Source: Herbaspirillum sp. (lineage in GTDB: Bacteria > Pseudomonadota > Gammaproteobacteria > Burkholderiales > Burkholderiaceae_D). From it: 64,000 bases of DNA. The notes under the pieces were generated by a model. That model was not told the DNA's origin. It made no database searches and saw only the letters and a list, made by a program, of their open reading frames with translations. Both the position numbers and the translations under genes were made by a program. Positions 1 to 12,828 of the stretch are shown in pieces (within the stretch, counting starts at the first letter, position 1; each line of letters starts with the position of its first letter). The stretch lies in the NCBI RefSeq assembly GCF_017744395.1, contig NZ_JAGIBI010000003.1:620001-684000 (forward strand). The letters are read 5' to 3'.

Positions 1-37
1 CCACTTCCACTTCATCCAATGGCGGCAAATCAATCAT
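1..37 (-). CDS. Start of a gene coupled to the protease; possible emfourin-like inhibitor (partial)
   Basis: Only the first 12 codons are visible, reading MIDLPPLDEVEV before the window ends. The ATG lies inside the last codons of the M4 protease gene and overlaps it by 8 bases, a layout typical of translational coupling. Protealysin-type proteases are commonly followed by the gene for their inhibitor emfourin, so that is the leading guess. The visible residues alone do not prove it. Confidence 0.4.
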   Translation of the reverse strand, partial: MIDLPPLDEVEV

Positions 38-1067
38 GCAGTACTCCCACGCCGCGCCAGGCGGATCGCACGGCTGCGGCAACATCCTTACCCTGCGCAG
101 CGGCGGTTTCCATGCTCAGGCCGGCAAATTCGGCAAAATCCGCGTCTGGCCGAAGCCGGTGATGCCGCAAGGTGTCGTACCACACGCGTCCGGCCCTTTC
201 CCAGGCATGGCCGCCAAGCTCCGTCGCAGCCAGGTAGAAGGCGTGATTGGGAATGCCGGAATTGATGTGCACGCCGCCATTATCTTGTTCCGTATCGACA
301 TAATCCCTCATGTGGCCCGGTTGAGGATCTTTCCCCAGCACAGGATCATCATAGGCGCTTCCAGGCTCAGCCATTGAACGCAGGCCGCGGGCATTTATCC
401 CCGGTAAAAAAAGTCCGGCGCCGATGAGCCAGTCGGATTGATCCGCAGTTTGCCGCAGATGGAATTGCTTGGCCAGGATGCCGAACACGTCGCTCAGCGA
501 TTCGTTAAGCGCGCCGGACTGGTTTTGATAGGCCAGGCCGCCTTCGCTGGCGGTAACGCCATGTGCAAGCTCATGCGCGATCACATCCAGCGCGATTGTG
601 AAGCGCTTGAAGATCCGTCCGTCTCCGTCCCCGAATACCATCTGGCTGCCATTCCAGAATGCGTTGTCGTAGTCCTTCCCATAATGTACGCTTCCAACCA
701 GAGGCAGGCCGGCATCGTCGATGGAGTTGCGTTCATACACGTCGTGAAACATCTGCCAAGTGGTGCCCATATGGTCGTAGGCTTCATCCGCTGCCGCATC
801 GCCGCTAACCGCCTTGCCTTCGGAGCGGATTAACGTGCCGGGCAAGGCTGTACCGTTCTTTGCGTCGTAAATCGAGCGCTTTAACGTTACAGTCCTGCGC
901 GCACGTTGTTGCCGGGCGATGGCTGCGCCGGCAAATTGCGCGCGTTCCGTGCGGACCTGCTGATCCAATAATAGCGTCTGGGCCGCGCCATGGCTGAGCT
1001 CAGGGGCAGGATGGACCGAGAGCCGTTCGAGCAGATACGGGGGAATGAAGTAATAGGGATAAGACAT
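30..1067 (-). CDS. Protealysin-like M4 (thermolysin family) metalloprotease
   Basis: Zinc metalloprotease of 345 residues. The start at 1067 is preceded by GGGAGGT five bases upstream; an open extension to 1163 has no such site. Residues 6-16 (YFIPPYLLERL) match the short protealysin-type propeptide with its Pro-Pro element. The catalytic domain shows HELAH at 165-169 (zinc ligands H165, H169, catalytic E166), the third zinc ligand E189 in LNESLSD, and the catalytic His near 267 in GGVHINSG. No Sec signal peptide is visible. That agrees with protealysin-like enzymes, which can act inside the cell or leave by a non-classical route. It is followed by an overlapping gene start, possibly its inhibitor. 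Confidence 0.9.
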   Translation of the reverse strand: MSYPYYFIPPYLLERLSVHPAPELSHGAAQTLLLDQQVRTERAQFAGAAIARQQRARRTVTLKRSIYDAKNGTALPGTLIRSEGKAVSGDAAADEAYDHMGTTWQMFHDVYERNSIDDAGLPLVGSVHYGKDYDNAFWNGSQMVFGDGDGRIFKRFTIALDVIAHELAHGVTASEGGLAYQNQSGALNESLSDVFGILAKQFHLRQTADQSDWLIGAGLFLPGINARGLRSMAEPGSAYDDPVLGKDPQPGHMRDYVDTEQDNGGVHINSGIPNHAFYLAATELGGHAWERAGRVWYDTLRHHRLRPDADFAEFAGLSMETAAAQGKDVAAAVRSAWRGVGVLHD

Positions 1068-1232
1068 GCAATACCTCCCATTCCGGATCGCGGCGCCAAG
1101 ATTGTCCATTGGGCGTAGCGATGCAGGGCGAACCAGGATGCGGATATCAGCGATCCGATACAAATTGGTTCCTGTCCGGAGTAAGAGGTTCCCTTCTTAT
1201 GCGGCTTGCTTACATGTGTCCGGATTAAATTA

Positions 1233-1272
1233 AACGGCGCCGGCGCAGGAAACCACCTGCGCCGGCGCCGTT
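1233..1272 (-). terminator. Hairpin downstream of phnW
   Basis: A perfect 17-bp inverted repeat (AACGGCGCCGGCGCAGG and its complement) encloses a 6-base loop. On the minus strand it is followed by AATTTAAT, so it can end the phnS-T-permease-phnW transcript. The T-tract is weak, so termination may be partly Rho-aided. Confidence 0.6.
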
Positions 1273-1304
1273 CAGGGCTGGACCACTATTGAGCCGATAG
1301 ATGA

Positions 1305-2435
1305 TCAGGCCATTTCAGGGACAGCCACCTGGTTCACCCCCATCGACTGCAACGCATCCGCAATCGCCGCCACGGCGCCGGGGATGCCGGCTTCGCCGAA
1401 GTGGCCGATGCAGCCCACGCGGAAGGTTTCGAGCTGCGTGAGCTTGCCCGGGTAGAGGATGTAGCCGCGCTTCTTGACCTCCTGGTAGAAGGCCTTGAAC
1501 TCGTAGGCCGGGCTGGCCGGGGCGTGGAAGGTGACGATGATGGGCGCCTGGATCGCGTCTTCGAGGTAGGAGCGGAAGCCCAGCTTGCGCATGCCTTCCA
1601 GCAGCGCCTTGCAGTTGCGCGCATAGCGCCCGCCACGTGCAGCCAGGCCGCCTTCCTCGATGTATTGCGTCATCGCTTCGTCCAGCGCGGCCACGATGTG
1701 GGTCGGCGGGGTGAAGCGCCATTGCGTGGTCTTCTGCATGTAGATCCACTGGTCGTACAGGTCCAGCGCCAGCGAGTGGGCGTTGCCTTCGCACTTCTCG
1801 AGCACGCTGCGGCGGGCGATGACGAAGCCCATCCCCGGCGGGCCTTCGAGACATTTGCCGGAGGCGGCGATGACGGCGTCGAACGGCGTCTTGCGCGCAT
1901 CGATCTCGATGGCGCCGAACGAGCTCATCGCATCCACGATCAGGCCGCGGCCGTGCTTGGCGACGACTTGCGCCACTTCATGCAGCGGGTTGAGCACGCC
2001 GGCGCCGGTTTCGCAATGCACCAGGGCCACGTGGGTGATGGTCGGATCGGCGGCGAGGGCGCGGTCGACGTCGGCCGGGTTCACCTGCAGCGCTTCGCTG
2101 TAGTCGATGGTGGTCAGCTTGCGGCCCAGCACCTTGCAGATGCGCGCCAGGCGGGCGCAGTAGGCGCCGTTGTTGGGCACCAGCACATGGCCGTGGCGCG
2201 GTACCAGCGTGCCGATGGCGGCTTCCACCGAGAAGGTGCCGCTGCCCTGCATCGGGACGCATTCGTGCGTGCCCTGGCCATGCACGATGTCGAGCACGCG
2301 AGTGCGGATGCGGCTGGTGATCTGGTTGAAGTCGGCGTCCCACGAACCCCAGTCGCGCAGCATCGCCTGGCGCGTGCGGTTGGACGTGGTCAGCGGACCG
2401 GGGGTGAGGAGGATGGGGGAGGTGGCTTGGCTCAT
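1305..2435 (-). CDS. phnW: 2-aminoethylphosphonate--pyruvate transaminase
   Basis: PLP-dependent class V aminotransferase of 376 residues, the usual PhnW length. It moves the amino group of 2-aminoethylphosphonate (AEP) to pyruvate, giving phosphonoacetaldehyde and alanine. The N-terminal [10 protein letters not shown] is the family hallmark. The PLP-binding lysine is K194 in [12 protein letters not shown], and D168 in VDAMSSFG contacts the cofactor ring nitrogen. The ATG is preceded by GGAG. It is the last gene of the leftward operon, 25 bases after the AEP transporter permease. Its product feeds PhnY and PhnA, encoded on the divergent arm. Confidence 0.95.
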   Translation of the reverse strand: MSQATSPILLTPGPLTTSNRTRQAMLRDWGSWDADFNQITSRIRTRVLDIVHGQGTHECVPMQGSGTFSVEAAIGTLVPRHGHVLVPNNGAYCARLARICKVLGRKLTTIDYSEALQVNPADVDRALAADPTITHVALVHCETGAGVLNPLHEVAQVVAKHGRGLIVDAMSSFGAIEIDARKTPFDAVIAASGKCLEGPPGMGFVIARRSVLEKCEGNAHSLALDLYDQWIYMQKTTQWRFTPPTHIVAALDEAMTQYIEEGGLAARGGRYARNCKALLEGMRKLGFRSYLEDAIQAPIIVTFHAPASPAYEFKAFYQEVKKRGYILYPGKLTQLETFRVGCIGHFGEAGIPGAVAAIADALQSMGVNQVAVPEMA

Positions 2436-2460
2436 GAAGATCTCCAGTGGGGGAAGAGGG

Positions 2461-4196
2461 TTAGCCCCGGCTCAGGTTGCGCCAGGCTTGGGTGCGGGCC
2501 AGCAGGACGCGCGTGGCCAGCGAATACAGGATCGATACCGCGACCGAGGTCAGCACGATCAGGCTGGCCAGCGCCGCCGCCGGGCCGACGTCGCCGGCTT
2601 GGTCCATGTGCATGATGGCGACCGAGGCGAGGATGGTTTCGGGCGTGTAGATGAAGATGGCGCATGACAGGCTGGCCATCGAGACGACGAAGAAGTAGCG
2701 CCCGATGTCGAGGATGGCCGGCAGGCATACCGGCACGGTCACGCGCACGAAGGTCTTGAAGAAGGGCACCTTCAGCGAGGCCGAGACGGCTTCGAACTCG
2801 TTGTCGATCTGCTGCAGCGCCGTCACCGCCGTCAGGTGGCTGGACGTGTAGTAGTGGACCACCATCGAGATGACCAGGATCGGCATCGTGTTGTAGAGGA
2901 AGTTCAGCGGATTGGCCGGATGGTTGAAGAACATCACGTAACCCAGGCCCAGCACCAGTCCCGGCACGGCCATCGACAGCACCGCCATCAGGTGCATGGC
3001 GTTGCGCATCCAGCCGAGGTTGCGCGTCTTCTCGATCAGGTAGGCGCCGAAGAACACCACCAGCGAGCCGCCGACCGCCGTGCACAGCGCCACCGTCAGG
3101 CTGTTGGTGTAGGCGTCGGCCATGTCGCTTTCGAACAGGACGAAGCGGTAGTGGTCCAGCGTGAACACCAGGTCATAGGGCCACAGCTTGATCACCGAGG
3201 TATAGAGCGCCATGCCGATGGTGGCCAGCAGCATGCCGCACACGCAGACGCAGAACAGCGCCAGCAGCGCATCGGCCACGCGGTGGGGTTGGGGAGTGTA
3301 GGGCACCGAGCGCGCGGTGAGCTGCGCCTTGATCTTGCGGCGCACGCTGTAGTCGATGGCGAACGAGACGATCGACGGCACCAGCAGCAGCATGCCCACG
3401 ACCGCGCCCATCGAGAAGTTGAGTTGTCCCACCACCTGCTTGTACACATCCACCGACAGCACGTTGAAGTTGCCGCCGATGACCTTGGGCGCGCCGAAGT
3501 CGCTTACCACATAGGTGAACACCACGGTACAGGCGCTGATCAGGCCGTACTTGCAGGAGGGCAGGGTGATGGTGAGGAACTGGCGCCAGCCGGGCGTGCG
3601 CAGCGCGGTGGCGGCCTCGTACAGGCGGCCGTCGGCCAGCGACAGCGCGGTCACCAGAATCATCAGCGCATGCGGGAAGGTGTTGTAGACCTCGGCCAGG
3701 ATGATGCCGGGCGCGCCGTAGATGGAGGCGCTGCCCAGCAGCGACTTGAGCGCCCCCTGGTTGCCGAACCACTGCACGAACGAGATGGCCGACAGCAGCG
3801 AAGGCGCCAGCAGCGGGATCAGCGCGATCAGCCGCACCGTCGCCTTGAAGGGCGTGGGCAGGCAGGTGCGGGTGAGCGCATAGGCGCAGACGAAGGCCAT
3901 CGGCACCGAGATCATTGCCACCATGGCCGCCACCCAGACCGAGTTGCCGGCCGCGCGCAGCAGGCTGGGCGTCTGGAAATAGGCCATGAAGTGCGCCAGG
4001 CCGACGAAATGCCCTTGCTTGTCGAGCACCGCGTTGACCAGGATCGAGAACAGCGGCGCGATCAGGAAGGCCAGCAGCAGCGCCATCACGCCGACCATCA
4101 TCACGCGGGCGACCAGCGCGTCGCGGCTCCAGCGCAGGCGGGGCGCGGTGGTGGGCGCGGGGGCGGCCATGCGGCCGGCGCTTGTGGTGGTCTGGG

Positions 4197-4200
<4 letters not shown>
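2461..4200 (-). CDS. phnU: AEP ABC transporter permease, two fused permease domains
   Basis: Inner-membrane protein of 579 residues with two binding-protein-dependent permease halves in tandem, each about six membrane segments, joined by a basic linker near [10 protein letters not shown]. This fused form matches the putative 2-aminoethylphosphonate permease family (PhnU2 type) rather than separate PhnU and PhnV. The start is placed at 4200, where ATG overlaps the TGA of the ATPase gene (ATGA), indicating coupling. A longer open frame reaching 4506 would run antisense-like through the ATPase gene and lacks membrane character. The symbol follows the fused family; assignment to AEP rests on the neighbouring phnW, phnA and phnY. 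Confidence 0.88.
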
Positions 4201-5327
<1,127 letters not shown>

Positions 5328-5393
5328 GGTGAGCTCATCGTGGGAAGGGAAATTCCCCCGCGGCGCCTGCCGCAGGGGGCTTCGGGGCCGGGC

Positions 5394-6431
5394 TTACTTG
5401 GCCTCGGCCTTGCCTTCGTAGCGTTTGCCCCATTCCGCCAGGATGCGCTCGCGGTTCTTGGCGGCCCAGTTCAGGTCGTTCTTGACCAGCAGCTGTTCAT
5501 AGTTGGCGGGAATCCCTTCCAGCTTCTTGGCCACGCCCGGATAGGCCACCACGGCCCACCAGTTGGCGGTGACTTCGTTGGCTTCCTTGCTGGCGAACCA
5601 GTCGGCCACGCGCTTGGCCTGCTCCATCTTCTTGGTGGTCTTCATGATGGCGGTGGCTTCGATGTCCCAGCCCAGGCCCTCCTTGGGGAAGATCAGTTCC
5701 ACCGGCGCGCCCGACTTGAGCACCTGGTGGGCCCGGAACTCGAACGAAATGCCGATCGGGAACTCGCCGGCGCCCGCCGCTTTACAGGGCTTGGAGCCGG
5801 AGTGCTGGTATTGGGCGATGTTCTCGTGCAGGGCATCCATGTATTTCCAGCCGTCGGCCTCGCCCCACATCTGCAGCCAGGCCGAGACGTCGAGGAAGCC
5901 GGTGCCGCTCGATGCCGGGTGCGGCATGACGATGGCGCCCTTATAGATAGGCTTGGCCAGGTCCTTCCAGGTTTCCGGCTTGGGCAAGCCGCGCTTCTTG
6001 GCTTCGACGGTGTTGAAGCAGATGGCGGCGGCCCAGACGTCCATGCCGACCCAGGCCGGCGGGCGCTTGGTGTCGGAATAGGCCGGGGTCAGCTTGTCGA
6101 AGCCCTTGGGCTCGTAGGGTTGGAGCATGCCTTCCTGCTCCAGCAGGGCCAGGCTGCTGGCGGCCACGCCGGCGATCACGTCAGCCTGGGGATTGGCTTT
6201 CTCGGCCAGCAGCTTGGCGGTGATGATGCCGGTGGAGTCGCGCACCCATTTGATTTCGATGTCGGGGTTGGCCTTCTCGAAGCCGGTCTTGTACAGCTTC
6301 ATCGCGTCGGTTTCCAGGGCGGTATAGACCAGCACCGGCGTGCGTTGCGCCATCGCCGCGCCCGCCGCCATTCCCAATACCGCGGCGCATAGAGTCATCG
6401 TGATGCGGCCCATGCCTGTTGTCTTTCTCAT
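5394..6431 (-). CDS. phnS: AEP ABC transporter periplasmic binding protein
   Basis: Extracellular solute-binding protein of 345 residues. The ATG at 6431 has AGGAG eight bases upstream and gives a clean Sec signal (MRKTTGMGRITMTLCAAVLG..., cleavage after AMA near residue 28). An upstream extension to 6530 is not supported. The mature protein (VLVYTALETDAMKLYKTGFE) resembles the iron/phosphonate type-2 binding fold of the PhnS2 family. It is first in the leftward operon and would capture AEP in the periplasm. The divergent GntR gene starts 146 bases away, across palindromes that may control both arms. Confidence 0.9.
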   Translation of the reverse strand: MRKTTGMGRITMTLCAAVLGMAAGAAMAQRTPVLVYTALETDAMKLYKTGFEKANPDIEIKWVRDSTGIITAKLLAEKANPQADVIAGVAASSLALLEQEGMLQPYEPKGFDKLTPAYSDTKRPPAWVGMDVWAAAICFNTVEAKKRGLPKPETWKDLAKPIYKGAIVMPHPASSGTGFLDVSAWLQMWGEADGWKYMDALHENIAQYQHSGSKPCKAAGAGEFPIGISFEFRAHQVLKSGAPVELIFPKEGLGWDIEATAIMKTTKKMEQAKRVADWFASKEANEVTANWWAVVAYPGVAKKLEGIPANYEQLLVKNDLNWAAKNRERILAEWGKRYEGKAEAK

Positions 6432-6498
6432 CGATTTTTCTCCTGTTGAGTTGTGGGCGCTGGCGGCCCGCACCGGCGGTCGTTTGGCGTCGGTGAAA

Positions 6499-6550
6499 TG
6501 CAATATAAATTGCAAACTGAAGACTGTCAATTGAAAACTGTTGACAGTTT
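6499..6550. promoter_or_regulatory. Candidate GntR operators between phnS and the GntR gene
   Basis: Two perfect palindromes lie in the divergent intergenic region: TGCAAT-N4-ATTGCA (6499-6514) and AAACTGT-TG-ACAGTTT (6535-6550). The second overlaps a wider repeat, ACTGTCAA-N10-TTGACAGT (6523-6548). Size, symmetry and position suit a dimeric FadR-type GntR repressor controlling both phosphonate arms. Binding is inferred from sequence only. Confidence 0.55.
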
Positions 6551-6577
6551 GTGGGCGCTACGGAATAATCCGACCTC

Positions 6578-8543
<1,966 letters not shown>

Positions 8544-8588
8544 CCCCGCAAGCCGACATCAGACCCAGCACCGGAGGAGACAAGAGCA

Positions 8589-10037
8589 ATGAGCCTAGCC
8601 CAGCACAAGCCAATCGAGATCCGTCATGAAGCACTGCGCATCGCCGGCGAGCGCGTCCGGCGCGACGAGGTGATCGAGGTCACTTACCCCTACACCGGCG
8701 AAGTCATCGCCACCGTACCGAAGGCGACGCTTGAGGACGTGCGCCGCGCCTACAAGATCGCGCGCGACTACAAGCCCACGCTGACGCGCTACGAGCGTTA
8801 CAAGATCCTGATGCGCGCGGGCGAAATCATCGCGTCGCGGCTGGACGAGATCTCGCGCCTGATTACGCTCGAATCGGGTTTGTCGCGCAAGGACACGCTC
8901 TACGAAGTGGGGCGCGCATCGGACGTGCTGCTGTTCGCCGCCAACCAGGCGCTGGTCGACGATGGCCAGGTGTTCTCCTGCGACCTCACGCACCACGGCA
9001 AGAGCCGCAAGGTCTACACCACCAAGGAACCGCTGCTGGGCGTGATCACGGCCATCACCCCGTTCAACCATCCGCTGAACCAGGTGATCCACAAGGTGGC
9101 GCCGGCGATCGCGACCAACAACCGCATCGTCCTCAAGCCCAGCGAGAAAACCCCGCTGACCGCCTATGTGCTGGCTGACATCCTGTATGAAGCCGGCCTG
9201 CCGCCGGAGATGCTCTCGGTGGTCACGGGCGACCCGCGCGAGATCGCCGACGAGATGCTGACCCATCCCGATGTCGACCTGGTGACCTTTACCGGCGGCG
9301 TGGCGATCGGCAAATATATCGCCGGCAAGGCGGTCTACAAGCGCCAGATCCTGGAGCTCGGCGGCAACGATCCCATCATCGTCATGGAAGACGCCGACGT
9401 GGAAGAAGCGGCCACGCTGGCCGCCGGCGGCTCCTACAAGAATTCCGGCCAGCGCTGCACCGCCGTCAAGCGCATGCTGGTGCACGAAAAGGTGGCCGAC
9501 CAGTTCGTCGAGCTGCTGGCGCAGAAAACCAAGGCCGTCAAATACGGCGACCCGATGGACCCGCATACCGACATGGGCACGGTGATCGACGAAGAAGCCG
9601 CGATCCATTTCGAAAAGGTCGTGAGCGAAGCGATTGCCGACGGCGCCAAACTGCTGGCCGGCCATGTGCGCCGCGGCGCGCTGTATGCGCCGACCGTGCT
9701 CGACCAGGTGCGCCCCGAGATGACGGTGGCCAAGCACGAGACCTTCGGCCCGGTGTCGCCGGTGATCCGCTTCCGCGATATCGACGAAGCCATCCGCATC
9801 TCCAACGGCACCGCCTATGGCCTGTCGTCCTCGGTGTGCACCAACCGGCTCGACTACATCACCCGCTTCGTGCGCGAACTCAATGTGGGCAGCGTCAACG
9901 TGCGCGAGGTGCCGGGCTACCGGCTCGAGCTCACGCCCTTCGGCGGCATCAAGGACTCCGGCCTGGGCTACAAGGAGGGCGTGCTGGAGGCGATGAAGAG
10001 CTTCACCAATACCAAGACCTACTCGCTGCCCTGGTAA
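8589..10037 (+). CDS. phnY: Phosphonoacetaldehyde dehydrogenase
   Basis: NAD(P)-dependent aldehyde dehydrogenase of 482 residues that oxidises phosphonoacetaldehyde to phosphonoacetate. The catalytic Cys is C290 in NSGQRCTAVK, the general-base Glu is E256 in LELGGND, and N160 lies in TPFNHPLN. A strong GGAGGAGA site lies ahead of the ATG. It sits between phnA and an FAD oxidoreductase in one rightward operon. Sequence alone fits a general ALDH; the phosphonate role comes from the neighbourhood. Confidence 0.93.
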   Translation: MSLAQHKPIEIRHEALRIAGERVRRDEVIEVTYPYTGEVIATVPKATLEDVRRAYKIARDYKPTLTRYERYKILMRAGEIIASRLDEISRLITLESGLSRKDTLYEVGRASDVLLFAANQALVDDGQVFSCDLTHHGKSRKVYTTKEPLLGVITAITPFNHPLNQVIHKVAPAIATNNRIVLKPSEKTPLTAYVLADILYEAGLPPEMLSVVTGDPREIADEMLTHPDVDLVTFTGGVAIGKYIAGKAVYKRQILELGGNDPIIVMEDADVEEAATLAAGGSYKNSGQRCTAVKRMLVHEKVADQFVELLAQKTKAVKYGDPMDPHTDMGTVIDEEAAIHFEKVVSEAIADGAKLLAGHVRRGALYAPTVLDQVRPEMTVAKHETFGPVSPVIRFRDIDEAIRISNGTAYGLSSSVCTNRLDYITRFVRELNVGSVNVREVPGYRLELTPFGGIKDSGLGYKEGVLEAMKSFTNTKTYSLPW

Positions 10038-10120
10038 GCGCAGCCTGCGCCGTTTCCTGTGCCGCTGGTGGCGCCGGAAACGGCCGTATCCCCATACCCA
10101 TCCATATTAGGGAGCCGGCC

Positions 10121-11509
10121 ATGCGGCCTTTCTGGATTGAGCAAGCCTTGTTCGGCGACGGCGATCTCGCGCCGGCATTGCAGGGCGAACAGCGTGCCGA
10201 CGTCTGCATCGTGGGCGGCGGCTTTACCGGGCTGTGGACCGCGATCCAGGCCAAGCAGCGCAATCCGGCGCTGGACATCGTCGTGCTGGAGCGCGACCTG
10301 TGCGGCGCCGGCGCCAGCGGGCGCAACGGCGGCTGCCTGCTGACCTGGTCGGCCAAGTTCCTTACCTTGCGGCGGCTGTTCGGCGAGGCCGAGGCGCGGC
10401 GACTGGTGCTGGCTTCGGAAGCAGCGGTCGATCACATCGGCGCCTTCCTGCAGGAGCACGGCATCGATGCCGAGTTCCGACGCGACGGCACGCTCTACAC
10501 GGCGACCTCGCAGGCGCAGATCGGCACGATGGATCCGGTGATGCGGGCGCTGGAGGCCGCCGGCATCCATTCCTACCATGCATTGCCGCGCGAAGAGGTG
10601 GCTCGGCGCTCCGGTTCGGCGCGCAACCTGGCCGGCGTGTATTCGCCCATCGCCGCCACGGTGCATCCCGGCAAGCTGGTGCGCGGCCTGCGCCGCGCGG
10701 CCATGCAGATGGGCATCCGCATCCATGAACGCAGCCCCATGCTGGATTTCCAGCCTGGCCCGCCGGCCGTCGTGCGCACGCCTTGCGGCAGCGTCAAGGC
10801 GGCCAAGCTGGTATTCGCGCTCAATGCCTGGATGGCCGAAACCTTTCCCCGCTTCGAACGCAGCATCGCCATCGTCTCCAGCGACATGGTCATCACCGAA
10901 CGCTGTCCCGAATTGCTGCATGCGATGGGTCTCGTCGACGGCGTCTCGGTGCTTGACTCGCGCACCTTCGTCTACTACTACCGCAGCACGGCGGATGGCC
11001 GGCTCATGCTGGGCAAGGGCGGCAATACCTTCGCCCGCGGCGGGCGCATCGCGCCGGTGTTCGACCAGCGCTCGCCCTACGAGGCGGAACTGACGCGGGC
11101 ATTGCATGGCTTTTTCCCGACGTTGCGCAGCACGCCCATCACGGCCAGCTGGAACGGCCCTTCGGACCGCTCGGTCAGCGGCTTTCCCTTTTTCGGCCGG
11201 CTGGAGGGCGCCGCGCATATCTATTATGGCTTCGGCTATTCGGGCAATGGCGTGGGGCCCAGTTACATGGGCGGGCAGATCCTGTCGTCGCTGGTGCTGG
11301 ACGAGGACAACGCCTGGACCCGCAGCCCGCTTACGCAAGGCCCGCTAGGCTTATTCCCGCCGGAGCCTTTGCGCTATGCCGGTTCGATCGTGGTGCGCAA
11401 CGCCATCCGCCGCAAGGAGCGCGCCGAAGACGAAAACCGTACGCCCGCCTGGATCGACCGCCAGCTCAGCAAGCTGGCCAATGCCGCGGGCAAGTCCGAC
11501 AAGGCATAG
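10121..11509 (+). CDS. FAD-dependent amine oxidoreductase, phosphonate-cluster type (PbfC/PbfD-like)
   Basis: DAO-family flavoprotein of 462 residues. The dinucleotide-binding motif is VCIVGGGFTGLW near residue 28, followed by GRNGGCLLTW. The C-terminal FAD segment has YYGFGYSGNGVGPSYMGG. Start chosen at 10121, with GGGAG upstream. It is the last gene of the phnA-phnY operon, 83 bases after phnY. Flavoenzymes of this kind recur in phosphonate clusters and are known to oxidise AEP or N-methyl-AEP to phosphonoacetaldehyde, so a feeder role for alkylated AEP is likely. The exact substrate cannot be read from the sequence. Confidence 0.8.
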   Translation: MRPFWIEQALFGDGDLAPALQGEQRADVCIVGGGFTGLWTAIQAKQRNPALDIVVLERDLCGAGASGRNGGCLLTWSAKFLTLRRLFGEAEARRLVLASEAAVDHIGAFLQEHGIDAEFRRDGTLYTATSQAQIGTMDPVMRALEAAGIHSYHALPREEVARRSGSARNLAGVYSPIAATVHPGKLVRGLRRAAMQMGIRIHERSPMLDFQPGPPAVVRTPCGSVKAAKLVFALNAWMAETFPRFERSIAIVSSDMVITERCPELLHAMGLVDGVSVLDSRTFVYYYRSTADGRLMLGKGGNTFARGGRIAPVFDQRSPYEAELTRALHGFFPTLRSTPITASWNGPSDRSVSGFPFFGRLEGAAHIYYGFGYSGNGVGPSYMGGQILSSLVLDEDNAWTRSPLTQGPLGLFPPEPLRYAGSIVVRNAIRRKERAEDENRTPAWIDRQLSKLANAAGKSDKA

Positions 11510-11552
11510 CGGAAACGGTCCGACGCGTCTGGCGCACGGTCCTTGAAAAGGA

Positions 11553-12194
11553 TTACCAGCGCAGCAGGCGTGGCCCGAACAGAAAGCCCGCCACGGCAGG
11601 GATCGTCATCCCGAGGAAATACCACAATCCCCAGAACGGCACGCCCATTTCCGGGCAGTGCAGGCAATACACCACGGCGGCGGCGGAGCCGGCCAGCAGG
11701 CCGGCGATGGCGCCGGCCAGGCGCAGTTGCGTCGGCGCCATCGCGCGCACCGCCCAGACGATGGCGGCGCAGAGCGGCAGCGAGAGCAGCGCGATGTTGA
11801 AAGGGCAGGTGCGCCAGGTGAGCCCCATCAGCAGCCCGATGCGTTCGGCCGCGGGCGCGGCCAGCAGCACCAGCGCGCCGCCGCTCCAGATGGCGGCGCA
11901 CGGTACGGCGACGCCGGCCCAGTTGATGCCTACGCGCAGGCCGGGACGCAGCAGGCGGCGCAGCACCAGCAGCGAACCCGCCGCCAGCGCGGCCGGGAAG
12001 GCCAGCTTGATCCAGAACAGCGGCACCGACAGCATCGCCTTCAGGTCGGGACGCAGTCCGTAGAGCAGCAACAGCAGCGCCAGCGAACCGGCGCCGCCCA
12101 GCGCCAGCGCCTGCGCCATGCGCCGCGCCGGCAGGCGGCGGTCTGCCGGCGCGACGCCGGTAGCCATCATCGATATCAGGTCATCGGTTTTCAT
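11553..12194 (-). CDS. NrsF-type (DUF1109) anti-sigma membrane protein, copy 2
   Basis: Integral membrane protein of 213 residues with about six hydrophobic segments. It carries the NrsF hallmarks: conserved Cys in RTCPFNIALL and in LHCPEMGVPFWG, and a C-terminal LLRW. NrsF proteins hold the ECF factor SigF at the membrane and release it on stress, with the Cys residues as likely sensors. It starts three bases after the sigma factor stop. It is clearly paralogous to the protein at 12829-13479 (MKTDDLISMMATG versus [13 protein letters not shown] at the N-termini), so one sigma factor is bracketed by two candidate anti-sigma proteins. Confidence 0.88.
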   Translation of the reverse strand: MKTDDLISMMATGVAPADRRLPARRMAQALALGGAGSLALLLLLYGLRPDLKAMLSVPLFWIKLAFPAALAAGSLLVLRRLLRPGLRVGINWAGVAVPCAAIWSGGALVLLAAPAAERIGLLMGLTWRTCPFNIALLSLPLCAAIVWAVRAMAPTQLRLAGAIAGLLAGSAAAVVYCLHCPEMGVPFWGLWYFLGMTIPAVAGFLFGPRLLRW

Positions 12195-12197
12195 GGT

Positions 12198-12824
12198 TCA
12201 CAGTTTCTCTCGAATTTTGGCGGCCAGCGCCTTGAGGCCGCGATGGATGCCTACCTTGACCGCCGATTCCGTCATGCCGGTCAGTTGCGCGGTTTCCGCG
12301 ACCGACAGGCCTTCCAGCTTGACGTGCACGATCGGCAGGCGTTGCTTGTCGGGCAATTGTTCCAGCAGCGCGCCGACGTCGCGCCGCGCTTGCGCCGGCT
12401 CCTCGTCGCAGGCGGCGAACAGTTCGTGCTCGTCTTCCAGCGGATCGTTGAGGGCTTCGCGGCGTGAGCGCGCGCGCAGGAAATCCATCAGCTTGTAGCG
12501 CGCGATGGCGTATACCCAGGCCGTGAGCGGCTGGTCGGGGCGGTAGGTGTGGCGCGCGTTGTGCACGGCCAGCAGGGTTTCCTGGACGATGTCCTCGACC
12601 TCGTCCTGCATATGCTGCAGCCGCTTGCGCAGGAAGGCGCGCAAGCGCCCGCTCAATTCCGACAGGAAGTCGCGGTAGGCCGCCGCGTCGCCTTCCAGCC
12701 CGGCCAGGAGCAGGGCCTTGAGGCGCTCTTCCGCCGGATGGGCGGAGCGGCCGCCGGCATTGTCCCCGAAGGCGGGCAATTCATGGGCGGGGAACGGTTG
12801 GCTTTTGGTCATGGGGTATGCCAC
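12198..12824 (-). CDS. sigF: ECF RNA polymerase sigma factor, SigF-like
   Basis: ECF sigma factor of 208 residues with a GTG start at 12824; an ATG four codons later at 12812 is also possible. Region 2 appears as [21 protein letters not shown] with [13 protein letters not shown]. The region 4 helix-turn-helix reads [28 protein letters not shown]. It sits between two NrsF-type genes and is divergent from the bufferin operon. Both flanking promoters share a TGTAACC-N16-CGAA motif, which suggests it activates its own operon and bufA. Confidence 0.92.
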   Translation of the reverse strand: MAYPMTKSQPFPAHELPAFGDNAGGRSAHPAEERLKALLLAGLEGDAAAYRDFLSELSGRLRAFLRKRLQHMQDEVEDIVQETLLAVHNARHTYRPDQPLTAWVYAIARYKLMDFLRARSRREALNDPLEDEHELFAACDEEPAQARRDVGALLEQLPDKQRLPIVHVKLEGLSVAETAQLTGMTESAVKVGIHRGLKALAAKIREKL

Positions 12825-12828
12825 TTGT

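Noticed and set aside
1401..2615. Long open frame antisense to phnW
   Set aside because: A shadow frame caused by high GC; composition is Arg/Ala/Gly-rich and the sense gene is unmistakable. Many similar antisense frames in the window were discarded for the same reason.
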